From a virus: a stretch of 23,907 nt of DNA. Below, one piece after another: positions 22,377-23,907 of the stretch. The stretch is taken from positions 1-23,907 of the IMG/VR virus record IMGVR_UViG_3300031707_005430. One strand, given 5' to 3'. Each line of letters starts with the position of its first letter. Positions within the stretch are counted from its first letter, which is position 1. The position numbers and the translations under genes were made by a program. The notes beneath the pieces were generated by a model. The model made no database searches, was not told the origin of the DNA, and saw nothing but the letters and a program-made list of their open reading frames with translations.

Positions 22377-22654
22377 GGACAGAGCACCGCTTGGGGATCA
22401 CTCAAGTCCTCAAGCGGCTTGCTTTTTTCTACCTGAAAAAAGGTATCGGCTCTCACGCTATTGAGAGCCCTTTTTACGATGAGGTTCTCGTCCGAGAATT
22501 ATATTCGTGGCACTCCCCCGACGGCCAAAGCAACCTGCCCCCGCAAGGGGGCATGGTCGTCGAGTTCTTCTGGCTAGGGGAGAGAGTTAGGTGGGTCGAG
22601 TTCGGTTGCCACTATATCGGGGGTGGTGGGGAGCCGATCTTGCGAGAGCTGTAG
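22373..22654 (+). CDS. Doubtful ORF running across tandem terminators
   Basis: A 93-codon frame opening with GTG at 22373 that overlaps the preceding stop as GTGA. Its second half reads like real protein (MVVEFFWLGERVRWVEFG). However, the first third is made of two hairpin terminators, there is no good ribosome binding site, and no in-frame start other than the ATG at 22553 follows them. It may be a genuine small gene with an unusual start, a remnant, or noise. Apart from it, 22377-22661 holds only the two terminators. Confidence 0.25.
   Translation: MRTEHRLGITQVLKRLAFFYLKKGIGSHAIESPFYDEVLVRELYSWHSPDGQSNLPPQGGMVVEFFWLGERVRWVEFGCHYIGGGGEPILREL
22387..22428 (+). terminator. Intrinsic terminator 1 after the reductase operon
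   Basis: A 10-bp stem with one G-T pair (CCGCTTGGGG, 22387-22396, with CCTCAAGCGG, 22408-22417) is followed after five nt by six T residues. It lies 10 nt after the zinc-ribbon gene's stop. Confidence 0.75.
22448..22475 (+). terminator. Intrinsic terminator 2 after the reductase operon
   Basis: A perfect 8-bp stem (GGCTCTCA, 22448-22455, with TGAGAGCC, 22462-22469) has a 6-nt loop and is followed by C and five T residues (22471-22475). It is a back-up to the terminator just upstream. Confidence 0.85.
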
Positions 22655-22661
22655 TTAGTTC

Positions 22662-23651
22662 CTATAGCTCCCACTTGAAGATGCGGCCGGTCGCGCCTGC
22701 CCCGCCTGTTTTAGGGGCGCCTGCCGTGTTGGCGTTAACCCCCCCGGCACCGCCAGCAACGCTGAATGTAATCGTTGAATCGATAGAACCATAACCAATC
22801 AAGATCACGCCGCCACCGCCGCCACCGCCAGGCCCTGGGGTCGCAACTGCGCCGCCATCGCCCGTTCCGCCATCACCACCCTTGGCTTCGATGCGAGGTG
22901 CGGTACCCGCGCCCGAGCGGACGATTCGGTTTGCGAAGATACGAACAACACCGCCGCCAGCGCCACCGCCGCCACCCCCGCGTGTCGGCCCTGGGACAAT
23001 ATCAGACCCGCCGCCACCGCCGCCACCGCCGCCGTAGATCGGGTATTGAGTGCCCAAATACAGGAGGTGCCCTGTCAGCAAAGCGTTCAAGCTGAGAATG
23101 TCGCTGAATACCGGAATCGACGTACTTGCCTGATTGATGAAAGAGACCAGCGCGCCCGCGCTTCCATTGTTTCCGACGTTCGTGCCGCCGCCTCCTCCGG
23201 AGGTGCCGGCCAGCCCACCAGACCCACCGTTTCCCTGAGAGCCGAAAGCGCCGCCGCCGCCGCCACCGCCAAGGTGAACACCACTTCCGGGAAGCCCTGT
23301 AGTGGCGCCGGCACCCGCGCCGCCCGTGCCCCCGGCCCCCGCATTAGTAAAGCTACCTCCGTTCGTTCCCGCCGCTCTGGAAGTACCTGCAACGCCACCA
23401 GTGCCGGCCGCGTTTGTACCGCCGTTCCCCGCAGTGAGGGGACTAATTACGACGCCGTCAGCCAGCGTAAGCGTTCCTCGGACAAAAAGACCAAAATCCG
23501 ATAGCTGAATAATGGCTGACGCACTCAACGTCAGGTTGTCGTAGTACGCATCGGCAGTCAGCACCGAACTCCCCAGCGTGGGGGACGTCAACGCCGACGG
23601 AGGGAACGGAGCGAAGATCGCTTCAAGACTTCCAGACCCACGAAGTGGCAT
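22662..23651 (-). CDS. Glycine-rich tail-fibre or adhesin-like protein
   Basis: A 329-residue protein with an ordinary N-terminal part (1-72), then a Gly-rich region to the end interrupted by a non-Gly segment at about 168-206. Polyglycine runs of seven (128-134), nine (207-215), six and seven residues alternate with hydrophobic strands such as GVVRIFANRIV and GVILIGYGSI. The C-terminus is GRIFKWEL. Polyglycine-rich stacks are known from phage tail-tip adhesins (T-even-type gp38) and from other phage structural proteins, where they build compact polyglycine-II or beta-helical structures. SD AGGAG lies about 9 nt before the ATG, just after the stop of the upstream CxxC gene. It is probably a host-recognition or tail protein; the receptor is unknown. 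Confidence 0.85.
   Translation of the reverse strand: MPLRGSGSLEAIFAPFPPSALTSPTLGSSVLTADAYYDNLTLSASAIIQLSDFGLFVRGTLTLADGVVISPLTAGNGGTNAAGTGGVAGTSRAAGTNGGSFTNAGAGGTGGAGAGATTGLPGSGVHLGGGGGGGAFGSQGNGGSGGLAGTSGGGGGTNVGNNGSAGALVSFINQASTSIPVFSDILSLNALLTGHLLYLGTQYPIYGGGGGGGGGSDIVPGPTRGGGGGGAGGGVVRIFANRIVRSGAGTAPRIEAKGGDGGTGDGGAVATPGPGGGGGGGVILIGYGSIDSTITFSVAGGAGGVNANTAGAPKTGGAGATGRIFKWEL
22811..23270 (-). repeat. GGN triplet tracts encoding polyglycine
   Basis: Several runs of Gly codons (GGC/GGT) form imperfect triplet repeats, for example around 22811-22829, 23008-23034 (nine consecutive Gly codons) and 23250-23270. The minus strand is G-rich here and could form G-quadruplexes. Such tracts are prone to slippage in units of three. 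Confidence 0.8.
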
Positions 23652-23663
23652 TTTCTATAGCTC

Positions 23664-23843
23664 CTAAAGCAGCGAGGCCGCGCACGCGGGGCAGATGATG
23701 TTGGGTCGACGATCGCCTTCCACGGACACTGGCGGGGGCGGCGCATTCGGGTCTGGTGTTGGTGGGTCGAGCGTCAACGGGGTATCAGAGTCTGTAAACC
23801 CCAACTTGACCCCGCAGAGCCTGCAAAGAATGTCGTAGCGCAT
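23664..23843 (-). CDS. 59-residue CxxC/CxxC protein between tail genes
   Basis: A short gene beginning MRYDILCRLCGVKLG and ending IICPACAASLL. An N-terminal CRLC (7, 10) and a C-terminal CPAC (51, 54) flank a Pro/Asp-rich linker, the classic layout of a zinc ribbon with a long loop. SD AGGA lies 8 nt before the ATG. The gene sits tightly between the upstream stop (10 nt away) and the SD of the tail gene, which strongly supports it as real despite its size. Function is unknown; it may be a minor virion or assembly protein, or a regulator carried in the structural operon. Confidence 0.72.
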   Translation of the reverse strand: MRYDILCRLCGVKLGFTDSDTPLTLDPPTPDPNAPPPPVSVEGDRRPNIICPACAASLL

Positions 23844-23853
23844 ATACTTTATC

Positions 23854-23907
23854 CTAGGTCACGTCCGACTCGGCAATGACTGTGACGAGACCGGTTGGGT
23901 TGGCGGT
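23854..23907 (-). CDS. C-terminal end of a gene cut by the window edge
   Basis: Seventeen codons and a TAG on the minus strand, reading TANPTGLVTVIAESDVT. The gene continues beyond the window. The beta-strand-like sequence and its place directly upstream of the CxxC and glycine-rich genes fit a structural protein, but the fragment is too short for assignment. Confidence 0.55.
   Translation of the reverse strand, partial: TANPTGLVTVIAESDVT

Noticed and set aside
1-23907. CTCGAG hexamers seem over-represented (roughly two dozen by eye).
   Set aside because: Many fall in frame as CTC GAG (Leu-Glu), matching the preferred codons, so codon use explains them better than a recognition signal.

Overview
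This window looks like part of the genome of a large tailed double-stranded DNA bacteriophage, or of a prophage or metagenomic contig of that kind. Evidence is a large terminase subunit, a glycine-rich tail-fibre-like protein, small zinc-ribbon genes, tight packing and a nearly complete replication set. I saw no rRNA, tRNA, transposase or CRISPR array. The DNA is moderately GC-rich. The host cannot be named; a class II (B12-dependent) ribonucleotide reductase only hints that the host can supply cobalamin.

Layout. (1) 15-800, minus: a sigma-70-family factor, divergent from (2) 1034-10549, plus: a replication block with a four-cysteine acidic-tailed protein (possible ssDNA-binding protein), a strong terminator, a RecB/Cas4-like nuclease, a 1168-residue CHC2-TOPRIM primase joined to a P-loop ATPase, a UDG-domain/3'-5' exonuclease/PolA fusion, a hypothetical protein and a separate DnaQ-like exonuclease. 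(3) 10640-11490, plus: three small coupled genes, two of them Cys-rich. (4) 11548-13185, minus: terminase large subunit. (5) 13209-14537, plus: MoxR-type AAA+ ATPase. (6) 14527-16171, minus: two uncharacterised genes, probably virion-related. (7) 16227-17759, plus: a metallopeptidase/VWA protein, the usual type of MoxR partner. (8) 17809-19196, minus: two Ala/Ser/Thr-rich genes, probably structural. (9) 19262-22376, plus: RuvC-like resolvase, class II ribonucleotide reductase and a zinc-ribbon protein, ended by tandem terminators. (10) 22662-23907, minus: glycine-rich tail protein, a 59-residue CxxC protein and the end of a further gene.

The strands divide by function: replication, recombination, nucleotide metabolism and the MoxR/VWA pair are on plus, while packaging, probable virion genes and the sigma factor are on minus. 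The two sets are interleaved rather than in separate arms. This suggests two interdigitated transcription programmes, with the phage sigma factor a natural candidate to drive one of them. That link is inference.

The most unusual items are the UDG-PolA fusion with eroded glycosylase motifs, the primase-ATPase fusion, the MoxR/VWA pair separated by opposite-strand genes, possible leaderless starts, and several hairpins in leaders or inside coding sequence.
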